From positions 4,340,001 through 4,404,000 of the forward strand of contig JAYJMM010000113.1 of assembly GCA_037349105.1 (NCBI GenBank): a stretch of 64,000 nt of DNA, read 5' to 3'. A program made the position numbers and the translations under genes. Positions 56,601-64,000 of this stretch are shown piece by piece. The notes below the pieces were generated by a model. It saw only the letters and a program-made list of their open reading frames with translations, was not told the origin of the DNA and did no database searches. Origin of the DNA: Limnomonas spitsbergensis (lineage: Eukaryota; Chlorophyta; Chlorophyceae; Chlamydomonadales). How positions within the stretch are numbered: position 1 is the first letter of the stretch; every line of letters begins with the position of its first letter.

Positions 56601-57709
56601 GTGGCATCGTGCACAGGAACGTAGGTGTGTGTGAGATACAGCTGATGCAGGATCAGTCATGACTCATGCGTACTTCAGGTACAATTCAGCTACATTCTTG
56701 CCTAGGTTGCAACAAGCTCAGTATTGTGTGGGCCACAGTCTGCAGGCAGGTCATGGTTTTGTTCCCAAAGACCCAGTGGTGGCATGTGCTGCACCCCAAG
56801 GATGGCCTGGTGCAAGCTAAAAATATATTGCAGCTGACCATCTTGCTCAGTCCTCCATGTATAAATCGGGAGGATGAGGACCCCCCTGGACAAAGGGATG
56901 GAGACGGCAGGCTGAGGGCACCTCCTCCAGTCCACTTGAAGGACATTCAGGTGCACCTAAACTCCATGCCCAAAGGAAATACTGACCCAACCCACTGACC
57001 CCACTTGCGGGCTGGATGCAACCCAGCATCATTGAAAACGAGTGCCTGACCTCCATGCCTTGCCAGCAGATTTTTAATCTGCATCTGATCTGGGCGATCG
57101 GATCGCTCCGGCCTATCGGGGCCTGGGCTTTGTGCAGGCATGCACTCTGTGGATTGCCTAGTTCAGCTGCATGAGCGCATGCATGCGTAATGCTTGGAGA
57201 AACTTGCAGTGCCAGCAAGTGCATGTGCATGCGAGACGCTTCAGCTGGGCTGCCCATGTGCATGCACTGCCGTGCCGCATATGCGCAAGCACTGCTGCTC
57301 ACCGTCGTCTCCAACATTGTACGTCTCATCATTGAGGTCGAAGGACTCAAAGAATTGCGCCCCGGTGTCCTGCTTCTTGCTGCGACTCTTTTTGGTTGGA
57401 CTAGCAAGGTCATGCGTAGCAGCTGCAGCTCCCCTCCTGGATTTCGAAGTCTCCTTGCCCTTGGATTTCGTCTCAGCGCGGGCCGATCCGACTGCTTTTG
57501 AAGCCTTTGACTTGTCCCCCGTCACAGCTCCTGAGAAAATAAGGCAATTCAAGAGATCAGTATTGCCAGACATCAAATGCAGCATATCTCAGAAGCCTTC
57601 GGGAATGTCCTCCTGTGGACGAACCTTTCTTCGTTTGAGGAAAGATTTCGTCGATCCGCGGTTGGCTGCCTCCGCTGCTTGGAGGCGCATCTTTCTTTCG
57701 GAGATGCAT
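47695..57709 (-). CDS. ORC1: Origin recognition complex subunit 1 (PHD-BAH-AAA+)
   Basis: Sixteen exons in transcript order: 57709-57625, 57530-57303, 56409-56240, 55701-55600, 54929-54729, 54074-54009, 53608-53469, 53120-52729, 52184-51974, 51283-51157, 50884-50775, 50276-50150, 49546-49412, 48808-48668, 48245-48099 and 47784-47695. They total 2472 nt, 823 residues, with agreeing phases. A Lys/Ser-rich N-terminus precedes a PHD finger (LCFLCSGSHSCEDMIECSRC, FHMKCLKP, GDWMCAGC) and a BAH domain (GHITAVVRNREG, RYYTQPERTHLGRQKHHSTR, DIFMCEYIY). An acidic linker leads to the AAA+ ATPase: Walker A GIPGTGKTA near residue 472, Walker B LLLVDEID, then VLYNLFEWP, sensor 1 ISNTHD and the SGDVRR sensor 2 region. 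The C-terminus is winged-helix-like. It is the ATPase subunit of the nuclear replication-origin complex; PHD-BAH fusion is typical of plant ORC1. An earlier ATG at 57826 is possible. The exon 14 donor (48668 or 48680) is uncertain. Confidence 0.93.
47990..48105 (-). repeat. Donor-side copies after ORC1 exon 15
   Basis: On the - strand the exon end ACATCCGCATGAAG|gtaagaag (48099/48098) is followed by two copies, acatctgcatgaag|gtaatac and acatccgcatgaag|gtaagac, about 50 bp apart, each with its own good donor. The same set is at 37044-37159. Confidence 0.85.
48893..48945 (-). repeat. Acceptor-side copy before ORC1 exon 14
   Basis: tatttgaacctgttccctgcag followed by caggagcacatgaatagcgc repeats the true acceptor and start of exon 14 (tttgaacctgtcccctgcag|CGGGAGCACATGAACCGC). 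Counterpart at 37947-37999. Confidence 0.85.
49780..50150 (-). repeat. Donor-side copies and decayed exon copy after ORC1 exon 12
   Basis: The exon 12 end (GCAGCGAGAAAG|gtgtgaaaggg, 50150/50149) is restated several times as ggcggcaag/gaa(a/g)cgtgtgaaggg-like segments near 49785, 49825, 49875, 49995 and 50030. At about 50036-50095 a longer copy reads KSRLHDVDMFKESAIVMAAR, against KSRLHGVDVFKDIAIELAAR in the real exon. Counterpart at 38834-39204. Confidence 0.8.
50415..50485 (-). repeat. Acceptor-side copy before ORC1 exon 12
   Basis: gtgtgcag followed by ttggctggctagcagcaagc repeats the acceptor and start of exon 12 (catgcag|CCGGCTGGCTAGCAGCAAGC at 50276), and an echo of the same words lies near 50530. 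Counterpart at 39469-39539. Confidence 0.8.
50615..50775 (-). repeat. Donor-side copies after ORC1 exon 11
   Basis: The exon end AGGATTGCCAG|gtggggac (50775/50774) is followed by gggagcattgccag|gtgggg and cgagcattgtcag|gtggggg. Counterpart at 39669-39829. Confidence 0.8.
51284..51450 (-). repeat. Acceptor-side copies before ORC1 exon 10
   Basis: Two upstream copies restate catgcag|GGCGCTGTCTCACCTAGAGG. One is about 80 bp upstream and reads into atgtttgtgtcgcgtaacga before diverging; the second is near 51410-51445 (cctgcagggcgctgtcacat). Counterpart at 40338-40504. Confidence 0.85.
51755..51973 (-). repeat. Donor-side copies after ORC1 exon 9
   Basis: The exon end GACTGGGCAGAGATGCGGTG then CAGCAAA|gtgagg (51974/51973) is restated at about 51884-51920 (gactgggcagagatgccgtg, cagcaagtgagc) and about 51770-51805 (gggacagagatgctgtgcaa, caaagtgatc). 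Counterpart at 40809-41027. Confidence 0.85.
52185..52415 (-). repeat. Acceptor-side copies before ORC1 exon 9
   Basis: The acceptor and exon start (catgcag|ACGCGGAGAGCTCGGGTGTG then ATGTACATCTGCGG) is restated at about 52262-52305 (acgcag|acgcagagagctcgggtgtg) and about 52370-52415 (atgcag|acgctgagagctcttgcctg, atgtacatatgcgg). The duplication breakpoint lies just beside this array. Confidence 0.88.
54533..54605 (-). repeat. Diverged copy of ORC1 exon 5 3' end with donor
   Basis: Read on the - strand it gives ccaacttcaactgggagtca, atccgatccatactatggac and gcaagccgcag|gtgaga. It parallels the end of exon 5 (CCAACGAGCACTGGGAGTCG, ATCCAGTCCATTCTGTGGAA, GCAAGCCGCAG|gtaggc). Confidence 0.88.
55325..55599 (-). 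repeat. Donor-side array after ORC1 exon 4
   Basis: The exon 4 end CTGTGGGGCGAGAACATCCT then AGCG|gtgagtga (55600/55599) is restated at 55480-55506 with every base kept, again more diverged at 55385-55421 and once more near 55330. Between the copies lie gcctagggtggagggca-type segments. Period is about 110 bp. Confidence 0.92.
55870..56239 (-). repeat. Donor-side array after ORC1 exon 3
   Basis: The end of exon 3 (CACATGAAGTGTCTCAAGCC, ..., gtgagcgcc donor at 56240/56239) is echoed near 55990-56035 (catgtcttaagccaaggcac ... ccgaag|gtgagcgcc), near 56100-56150 and near 55875-55920. Each echo is preceded by a gtagctgaa-type spacer. Confidence 0.75.
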
Positions 57710-58626
57710 CTGGAAGAAGTTGATTAGTACCCAGGTGTATGCGATGGGACCTGCGGAACAACTTTGACCTTTCAAATTACTTTCAAACGTGTACGGCGAA
57801 TGTACGGCACCAGTTGTTGCGATCAATGACGTTGCGACTGCAGTCGAAACTGCTATTGCTTTAGGTTCAACACCTCGGCTACGATATCACAATCCAAATT
57901 CTACTGTGTCAACTACTGGACATCAATTTCAGGGCATGCAAGAAAAGGGCGCGAAAGTCGCCCACCACTTATGCCCGAGGCACGTTGCCCTGTCCAATGC
58001 AACAGAACGCCAAATTAACTCGTAGCAATACCATAAAAGTCCTATCACGTTTTACCAGAAATTATTATCTTTTAGCATGCTGTATATTTTATGTGACAAG
58101 TGCACGTCAAGAACGAAAACACAAAAAACATGGTTTTTGCTAAGTACGACCAGAAGTACGACATGGTACCTGATATACACATGCATGCAGGTGAAGGCAA
58201 GAAATTTTAAAGTGTTACCAATAGTTAGTAGATCATGGCGGAAGACAGGGACATATCATAGACGTCCTTTGCCTTTGCACCGTTAAATGCACGGAATCAC
58301 ACGCAGTTTGTTACCGGTAATTAATTGTTTTAGGGTCGCGCGCCTTCACTTAATTACTGAAGTCTGAAATTTTCGTCTGTGAGGACCGACAGTGTCAGTC
58401 CAGGGAATTGTTCGACACCGTACAAATTCCTCACACTTTCCCACAACGGTATGGGTACTCTCAAGGTCATGCTCTGTGCGTTACGACCTCCCCCTGCAGT
58501 TGCTACACCACTCTCGCTAGCGAAATGCCAGTTTCCATAAAAGAGGCTTCTAAACTGTTCATGGCACCTGCGGCTTAATAAAAACCATTTTTTGGCCCCG
58601 CGGTTGAAAACAAATATAATTAATTG

Positions 58627-59019
58627 CCTCACGCGAAGGCATAGGACGTTAATGGTACGTACAAATACGTGAGCAACTTGTCACAGCATTTAACCGTTAA
58701 TGCGATAAACGGTATACGACTGAGAAGCCCGGCGATAGCGGTGAATCCCACCAATAAAATGTATCCAGTACACGAACGAACACCCCTTGGCAGTGGTTGA
58801 GAGACCCACCAACCTGCTCCCCCCAAACTTCTTCCAAGTGTGGCCAGTTGGCCACACGTGGGAGGGTCCCTTTCGTTCGGATGTCTTTTTTTTGTGGGAT
58901 TTACTGCTATTGCCGGGCTTCACAGTTACATACCGTTTTATCGCATTACGGTTTATGCTGTGTTGCTCATGTATTAAAGTGTTTTGTATACCGAAGACGT
59001 CCTATGCCTTTGCGTGAGG
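58627..59019. mobile_element. Fold-back (long-TIR) MITE-like element
   Basis: The ends are inverted copies: CCTCACGCGAAGGCATAGGA on the left and, inverted on the right, CCTCACGCAAAGGCATAGGA. The similarity continues through arms of about 125 bp (58627-58752 and 58895-59019, including gcccggcgatagcggtgaat versus its inverse), with a central loop of about 140 bp. A lone relative of the terminus (agacgtcctttgcctttgca) lies near 58260. No clear target duplication and no coding capacity were seen. Confidence 0.8.
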
Positions 59020-59092
59020 TACTGGATGGGATATAATGGATGGATACCATTATATCACGTTTATCAAACTGTCGTGCGACAAACTCCCTTTA

Positions 59093-59152
59093 GCTGGACA
59101 GGTCGAGGCTGGATAAGTTGAGGCTGGACAGGTTGAGGCTGGACAGGTTGAG
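59093..59152. repeat. 15-bp tandem repeat, four units
   Basis: Four units of gctggacaggttgag with two substitutions. Confidence 0.95.
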
Positions 59153-59614
59153 GCGACAGTGGTGACCAGTGGCCTATCGTTGAGAGAATATAAATGGTCG
59201 TAGGGCCGGTTCCAATCGTCAAGAACTCTCCAGTAACAAGGATTTCAATGACGGTTGTCACTTTCCGTATCGCACTTAGCGCTTCTGCCTCTAAAATCTC
59301 TCCTAGGTGTAGGGGTTTTGGATGTAGGTCTGGTACGATGGCAAGACTGCTTCGTCTACCAAGTAGGGCACAATGTACCAATTTTGGACGATCCACCAGC
59401 CCACTTGTTGCCTAAGCATGCCCGGAGGTACAAGCTGCGACCCTGTCGCGAGATGAAGGGCTTACGTGACCGCCTCGAATAGGCAGTTGTTCGCTGTGTT
59501 CGGGATGCAGTGGCTTTCGTATACCCGGCCCACTGCTTGTCAAATGGGGTACACAATGCTTTAGCTTCCACTTGGCAAGTACATTGATTGGCATTCTGTG
59601 GAAATTTGCGTCAC

Positions 59615-59678
59615 CCGGCCAACCCCCCGGCCAGCCCCCGGTCAGTCCCCCGGTCAGTCCCCCGGCCAGTCCCCCAAA
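59615..59678. repeat. 13-bp tandem repeat, about five units
   Basis: Units of ccggccagtcccc and ccggtcagtcccc. Confidence 0.95.
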
Positions 59679-59986
59679 GAAGCCCGGCTCACCGATATTA
59701 ATAGGGACCGCGCGCACATTTATCGCGCTAATAGAAAGTAGAAGAAGGATTATGCAGTTCATATTGAGGCGGACCTGTGTGTAGACAAGCTTATTTGTGT
59801 TAGCTTTGTAGTAGGATATTCCCGCATCGCACTCTAATGTGATATGGACTCATTACTCCCTCACCTTGTGTTAAATTTCCCGTTACTTGTGGATGTTTCT
59901 CATAAGTGCAAGGGATGCCTTAAGTGTTTAAAACTCTGAATGTTGTTATTGTTTCAGAACTGGAAACCGTGTTATCGCCTCGGCCT

Positions 59987-60320
59987 CTTGGAGCGAAGAA
60001 AAGCGTCTGAAAAAATGCTTACTGCAGCTACCTTGCACGTCTAGCCGCCTCGCAAATTAAGTGTCTGAAAAAAATGCTTGCGGCACAACCGGCACGTGCA
60101 GTCTCTTGGAGCGAAGAAAAACGTCCGGAAAAATGCTTACTGCAGCTACCTTGCACGTCCAGCCGCCTCGCAAATTAAGTGTCTGAAAAATGCATGCTGC
60201 ACAGCCGGCACAAGCAGCCTCTTGGAGCGAAGAAAAGCGTCTGAAAAATGCTTACTGCAGCTACCTTGCACGTCCAGCCGCCTCGCAAATTAAGTGTCTG
60301 GAAAAATGCTTGCAACCGTA
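59987..60320. repeat. About 117-bp tandem repeat, almost three units
   Basis: Units begin ctcttggagcgaagaaaagc and continue gcttactgcagctaccttgc, agccgcctcgcaaattaagt, gtctgaaaaatgcttgc. Within each unit the words tctgaaaaa.tgctt..gca recur, so the 117-bp unit is itself a diverged dimer. Confidence 0.95.
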
Positions 60321-61166
60321 ATGTGCAATTCGCAATCACTGGAAATGCTGCTGTCATTATATTGTCTATGAGAATTTGAATCTGATATCTGACTATGAGA
60401 CTATGACCGGAGCCATGACAGTGACACCCACCCATGCCGAAATTGCATGCCAAGAGGGGTCTAGTCTTCTGTGTGGAATGTCTCAATCTGATGTTTAAAA
60501 TAAAAAAACCAAAAAGGGCATTTTATTTTTACCCCCCTCCCCCCCCACTTTGTCCCTCCATATCTGGGGCCAAAAACAATTTTAATACCAGATATGGAAA
60601 GCTCTCGTCAAGCTCAGTCTACAACTTTCGAGGATGGGGTGTCGGTATTTGCCCCCCCTAACGCTTAGATGACTATTTTTACCTTGGCAGGGAAGGCAAT
60701 GTGACAAGATTGCAGCCCATGATATGATAATCCCAATACTGGCCGGTATGCTAGTCTCTTGTCACATATGTTTGGATCTTGTCAACTGTCCTAATGTGGT
60801 GCAAGGTATGAAGTTTGACTACCGGTACGGTTCCTTGGATTGACACTCTACGGTACTTTCGTGACATCCCTTGTAACTGCTTCACAGGATGGCATGCATC
60901 CTTCCCTTGCTCCCTCCCTCCGAATAACGCAAGCCGCAAGTTACGAGGAACGGCTGTGTGCCTAGGATGTGAACGGTGGATATGACTAGGGTTTCACCTG
61001 ATGAGGAAATTACGAATGTGAGGCTGGGATGTCGAGAGGCTGGCGCTCGTGACATCACCTTCTCTGCCTGCTACCACGTTGCAGTCGTCCTTATCCGTGA
61101 CTGCTTGGTCAACATTGATTTATTCAAATCAAATTCCACTGGTTGCTGACATCAAGCAAGCTCAAG

Positions 61167-64000
61167 ATGCTCATCTGTCTGCCCTCCGCCCCCCGTCGAG
61201 TTGCCTCTGCCTCGTCTTTGCTCTCATTTCCGATGCTGGCAGCAAAAGTTCTGCTCCTATCAACGCTGATTGCTGTCACAGAAGCAGCCAGGACACAGGG
61301 CGATGCATCCTTCAACCTGCATCCGGACGTTAACGTCGCCGAGATCAGCGTCAAGAACAGCAACAAGAAAGAGATGCGCCAACGGGAGCACGACAATGCG
61401 GACAGCAGGCAGAATCTGAATGAGCAAGAGACTGGATCCGCCATTCAAATCGACGCGCCATCGACCGACTACCCCACCAGCAGTGAAGTGCATGGCCACT
61501 GGACCTCCTCAGAGCATGGGCCCTTCGCTGCTTTGAGCTGGGCTGAGTTCAGCAGCACTGTGCTCATGGCTCCGCAGGACTGCTCAGCTACACACAAAGC
61601 GTCCCCATCCACACCCAGGGCACTGAGGGATCAGGTCAGTGCATTTTCTTGCAGGCAACTGACCCCTGGCCTACCTGACCGCGCGCACAGTCTAAAATGT
61701 TAACCTTACCGTACTGCCTGGGATATGCATAAATCCACTAGGTGGCTAGGGAGTATAGAGTAAGGGACAGAGATGACTAACCATGGCAATGTTTGCTACC
61801 TAGATTGCCTTAAGGGTATGATGGTAGGTAATTTCATGCTTGGCCAAGCACCTAGCTGATGCCTCTTATTGCTGGTCAGGGCAATGCTTGGAGCCTCTGA
61901 CAGCATCCATATATTCTTTGAAACTGCATGCTACCCACCAGGGGCTAACCAACATATTGGCATGGTTTGATTTGCTTTGGTTCATGATGCAGGTCCTGTC
62001 CAAAGCTCCAAAGCATTTTGATTGGCGGGATCGTGGCGTGGTCAGTCCTGTAAAGAACCAGGTCAGTGACCATGACAGGGATAATAAACCCTAGCCCATT
62101 GGCCACCACTCACCTCACCAACTGTTGCTTTATGGTGCAGGGACCATGCGCCTGTCTGATAGCAATGTCCTCATCTCCATGAGAAAAATATGGTAACGGT
62201 GCAGACGCGGCCTAGGCCCATGCCGCGCTGTTTCCCTCACGCTCCTGCGGCGCGTAGTTTTCTCTCTGAAAGTGAAGTACGAGCTCCTGATGCAACTCAA
62301 GCTTATGCGCAATAGCCGTTTCCATCAGGGCCAGGTAGTGCTGAAGAACAGAGGAGTCTTGAAAGGTTTGTCATCAGCGACCACGATGAACAGGCTGGCG
62401 GACAAAACTGGAGCACATTGCCAGATGTTCCCAGTATCCAATCCACTCCCTCCACCTGCTGATGGTTTATAGAGATACAAGGATCTTTACCCTCTTGCCG
62501 CCAAATGGACAAATGGGATCCTGAAACCCGATTCCACCCTCCTGAAGCCTAGACCCCAAACCCTTTTCTCCCTTGGGGCTGCCTCAGCTTCTGATAGAAC
62601 CATTAAAGCACTTGACCTTGAACCCTTTTCCCTCAGGGCCGCTGCAGCTCCTGCTAGACCCAATTAAACACTTCACCCTGGACCTTCAGGGTGGCATGGG
62701 GTCCAGCATAGACCTCAAAATCTCGTCACCCTGACCCCCAGGGTAGTTACCGGGGTCAGCCAGATGGCCGTTTTTTGCCGGGCTGGGTTTCCTTTTTGGC
62801 CGGCTGCGCCGGCCGGGGGGTCTGAGAATGGCGGTGGACGGAATTTTTCACACTTTTTTACATTTGTTTTTAAATTGTTTAACAAATAGTCGACTATTTA
62901 AAATATTTATGTTTGTTTCAATACTCAAAAAAAACTAGTCCGCGTCAGGTACGACAGCTGTGCTCCTAAGCAGCTGAATAAGAGGCAAATTGTCCTTATC
63001 AGAATCATAAGGATCAACCGGTGGGGGAGCACCAACAGCTGTCTCAGCCAGTTCCGGCTCCCCTTCACCATCCTCTACATCAATACCAGCAGCCAAATCC
63101 ATGCCCAACAGACGGGCAGTAATACCATTTATTTCCTCGTGCAATTTCAAAAGCACAAGAGGGGCCTTGCCATTCTTAAGAGGAGCCTTGAGCAATACTG
63201 TCTCAGCCTCTGCTAGCATCTCATCACTAAACTCCTGGAAAAGAGGCTGAGTTGGTGAAATGGGAACACCAGGGGTGGCCATCTTCACCCGTAACAAAGA
63301 ATCCAGAGTAGGCACTCGCAACCGATTGGTCAGCCTGTGCTTGAAGACCCGGTGCAAACTTAAGCCTCGCTCGACCACAGCGTCACTACCCTGCTGAACC
63401 CTCAACCCTCAGGGCCACTGCGGCTCTTGCTGGACCTTCTCTACCACGGGCGCAATTGAGGCCCATCACGCCATTAAGTACGGGTCCTGGCGCACCCCAA
63501 CGCTGTCCGAGCAGCAGCTCCTGGACTGCGCAGGGACGTTCGACAATGCAGGCTGCAACGGGGGGCTGCCTTCGCACGCCTTTGAGTGAGTTTGGTTCTG
63601 CGGCTGTGTCAGCACTCAGCAGGGATACAGGGCACTGGGAGGAAGAGCATGCAGCCATCACAACGGGAATGGGTAGCAGGGGGATGTCCTTCATGTCCCA
63701 GATTATATCCCATACTGTGGGCCCCAGTACCATTATTGTCCTCTTACGATGTCTCGGGCATCCCTCTCCCCTTGGGACAATGTAGTTACACCAGCTATGC
63801 AGGCGCATGTCCCCAGATGACATCCACCCATAATTTGGGTCATATACTTATATAGCGGTCTTTGGATGATGTCTCAGGCATTGCTCCCGCAGGTATATCA
63901 GCAGGCGCATGTCCCCAGATGACATCCACCCATAATTTGGGTTCCATAAGAGTCCTTTTATGATGCTCCCGGCATCGCTTCCACAGGTATATCAGCTATG
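61167..64000 (+). CDS. Aleurain/cathepsin-H-like cysteine protease (5' part; runs off the window)
   Basis: Exons: 61167-61634, 61993-62061, 63413-63585 and the first 14 bases of the next from 63987; all phases agree. An ATG at 61233 gives a good signal peptide ([18 protein letters not shown]), so that start is also possible. The propeptide ends with [20 protein letters not shown]. The mature part starts near [15 protein letters not shown], continues with the active-site block [20 protein letters not shown], and then [20 protein letters not shown] and [12 protein letters not shown]. This identifies a papain-family (C1A) lysosomal or vacuolar protease of the aleurain/cathepsin H branch; the catalytic Cys and oxyanion Gln are present, while His and Asn lie beyond the window. 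The ERFNIN helix of the propeptide is not obvious; that region is unusually rich in Asn/Gln/Glu. Intron 2 carries a hAT-type insertion. Confidence 0.88.
62550..62700 (+). repeat. Acceptor-side copies in protease intron 2
   Basis: The acceptor and start of the active-site exon (ccctcag|GGCCACTGCGGCTCTTGCTG then GACC at 63413) is restated at 62636-62665 (ccctcag, ggccgctgcagctcctgcta, gacc) and more weakly at 62573-62602 (ggggctgcctcagcttctga). A further echo (GGACCATGCGCCTGTCTGAT) follows an acceptor at 62140. Confidence 0.85.
62739..63393 (-). mobile_element. Non-autonomous hAT-type element with transposase C-terminal fragment
   Basis: The element starts CAGGGTAG (62739-62746) and ends with its inverse ctaccctg (63386-63393). 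It is flanked by ctgacccc and ctgaaccc, a possible 8-bp target duplication with one mismatch; 8 bp is the hAT norm. The - strand from the right end to TAG at 62935 is open and reads [20 protein letters not shown] then [16 protein letters not shown]. This is the pattern of the hAT dimerisation region (ERgfS..K..LrnrL....L..Lmr), followed by an acidic tail. The left 195 bp are non-coding, with a GC-rich palindrome (ggccggctgcgccggcc). The rest of the transposase is missing. The flanking duplication could be chance, because ctga(c/a)ccc-like words are common in this intron. Confidence 0.7.
63700..63990 (+). repeat. Acceptor-side copies before the last visible protease exon
   Basis: The acceptor and exon start (ccacag|GTATATCAGCTATG, 63986/63987) is restated at 63893 (cccgcaggtatatcagcagg) and near 63784-63798 (gtagttacaccagctatgca). 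Each is preceded by gatg.tctc.ggcat and followed by cgcatgtccccagatgacat, giving a period of about 100 bp. Confidence 0.85.

Larger units (their letters stand above)
57710..61166. other. Divergent intergenic region between ORC1 and the protease gene
   Basis: Probably includes the promoters of both flanking genes. It is less GC-rich than the genes and contains a fold-back element (58627-59019), three tandem repeats and several ttaccggtaat-like palindromic words. No exon series was recognised; the longest frames are short. Confidence 0.6.

Noticed and set aside
62141..62170. GGACCATGCGCCTGT after an acceptor as a protease exon
   Set aside because: It gives GPCACLIAM instead of GHCGSCW and leads to a stop; the phase-correct active-site exon is at 63413, so this looks like another decayed acceptor copy.

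Overview
This is a nuclear window from a eukaryote, most likely a chlorophyte green alga (inference). The genes have many short GC-rich exons (66-400 nt) separated by long repeat-filled introns. ORC1 has the plant-type PHD-plus-BAH layout, and the cysteine protease is aleurain-like. Gln/Ala/Ser/Pro homopolymers are common, two GC-AG introns are likely, and many minisatellites carry TTTAGGG/CCCTAAA motifs. No prokaryotic gene organisation, rRNA or convincing tRNA gene was seen.

Layout: (1) 378-521, terminal exon of an unrecognised + strand gene, then about 4 kb without a recognisable gene. (2) 4615-18056, a + strand nine-exon gene for a large helical-repeat, probably mTERF-like protein; its introns hold several minisatellites, a short dispersed repeat family and a 1.2 kb TIR element. 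(3) 20158-24338, a - strand protein kinase with a very long activation-segment insertion. (4) 25368-34579, a + strand ADP-ribosylglycohydrolase-superfamily gene, divergent from the kinase. (5) 47695-57709, a - strand ORC1 gene of 16 exons (823 codons, all splice phases agree). (6) 61167-64000, the 5' part of a + strand aleurain/cathepsin-H-like protease, with a hAT-derived element in intron 2.

About 10,946 bp are present twice in direct tandem (about 30273-41219 and 41220-52165). I saw only two substitutions between the copies. The breakpoints lie in an ADP-ribosylglycohydrolase intron and in ORC1 exon 9. The order is therefore: intact glycohydrolase, 5'-truncated ORC1, 5'-truncated glycohydrolase, intact ORC1. 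This is either a very recent duplication or an assembly/haplotype artefact.

The most striking signal is that intron after intron, in at least four unrelated genes, carries tandem copies of its own exon-intron junction. Donor-side arrays repeat the last exon bases plus the 5' splice site; acceptor-side arrays repeat the 3' splice site plus the first exon bases. Two extreme cases lie in the glycohydrolase gene. One is a 50-bp unit repeated about 59 times without a length change, each unit holding the exon 3' end and a donor. The other is a set of 3' splice sites spaced exactly 123 bp (41 codons) apart, so that alternative acceptor choice would add whole 41-residue repeats. I propose splice-junction-bearing minisatellites as the unusual system of this window.

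Gene models were made by hand from splice motifs, reading-frame phase and family similarity. Exon edges with agreeing phases are fairly secure. First exons and UTRs are not.
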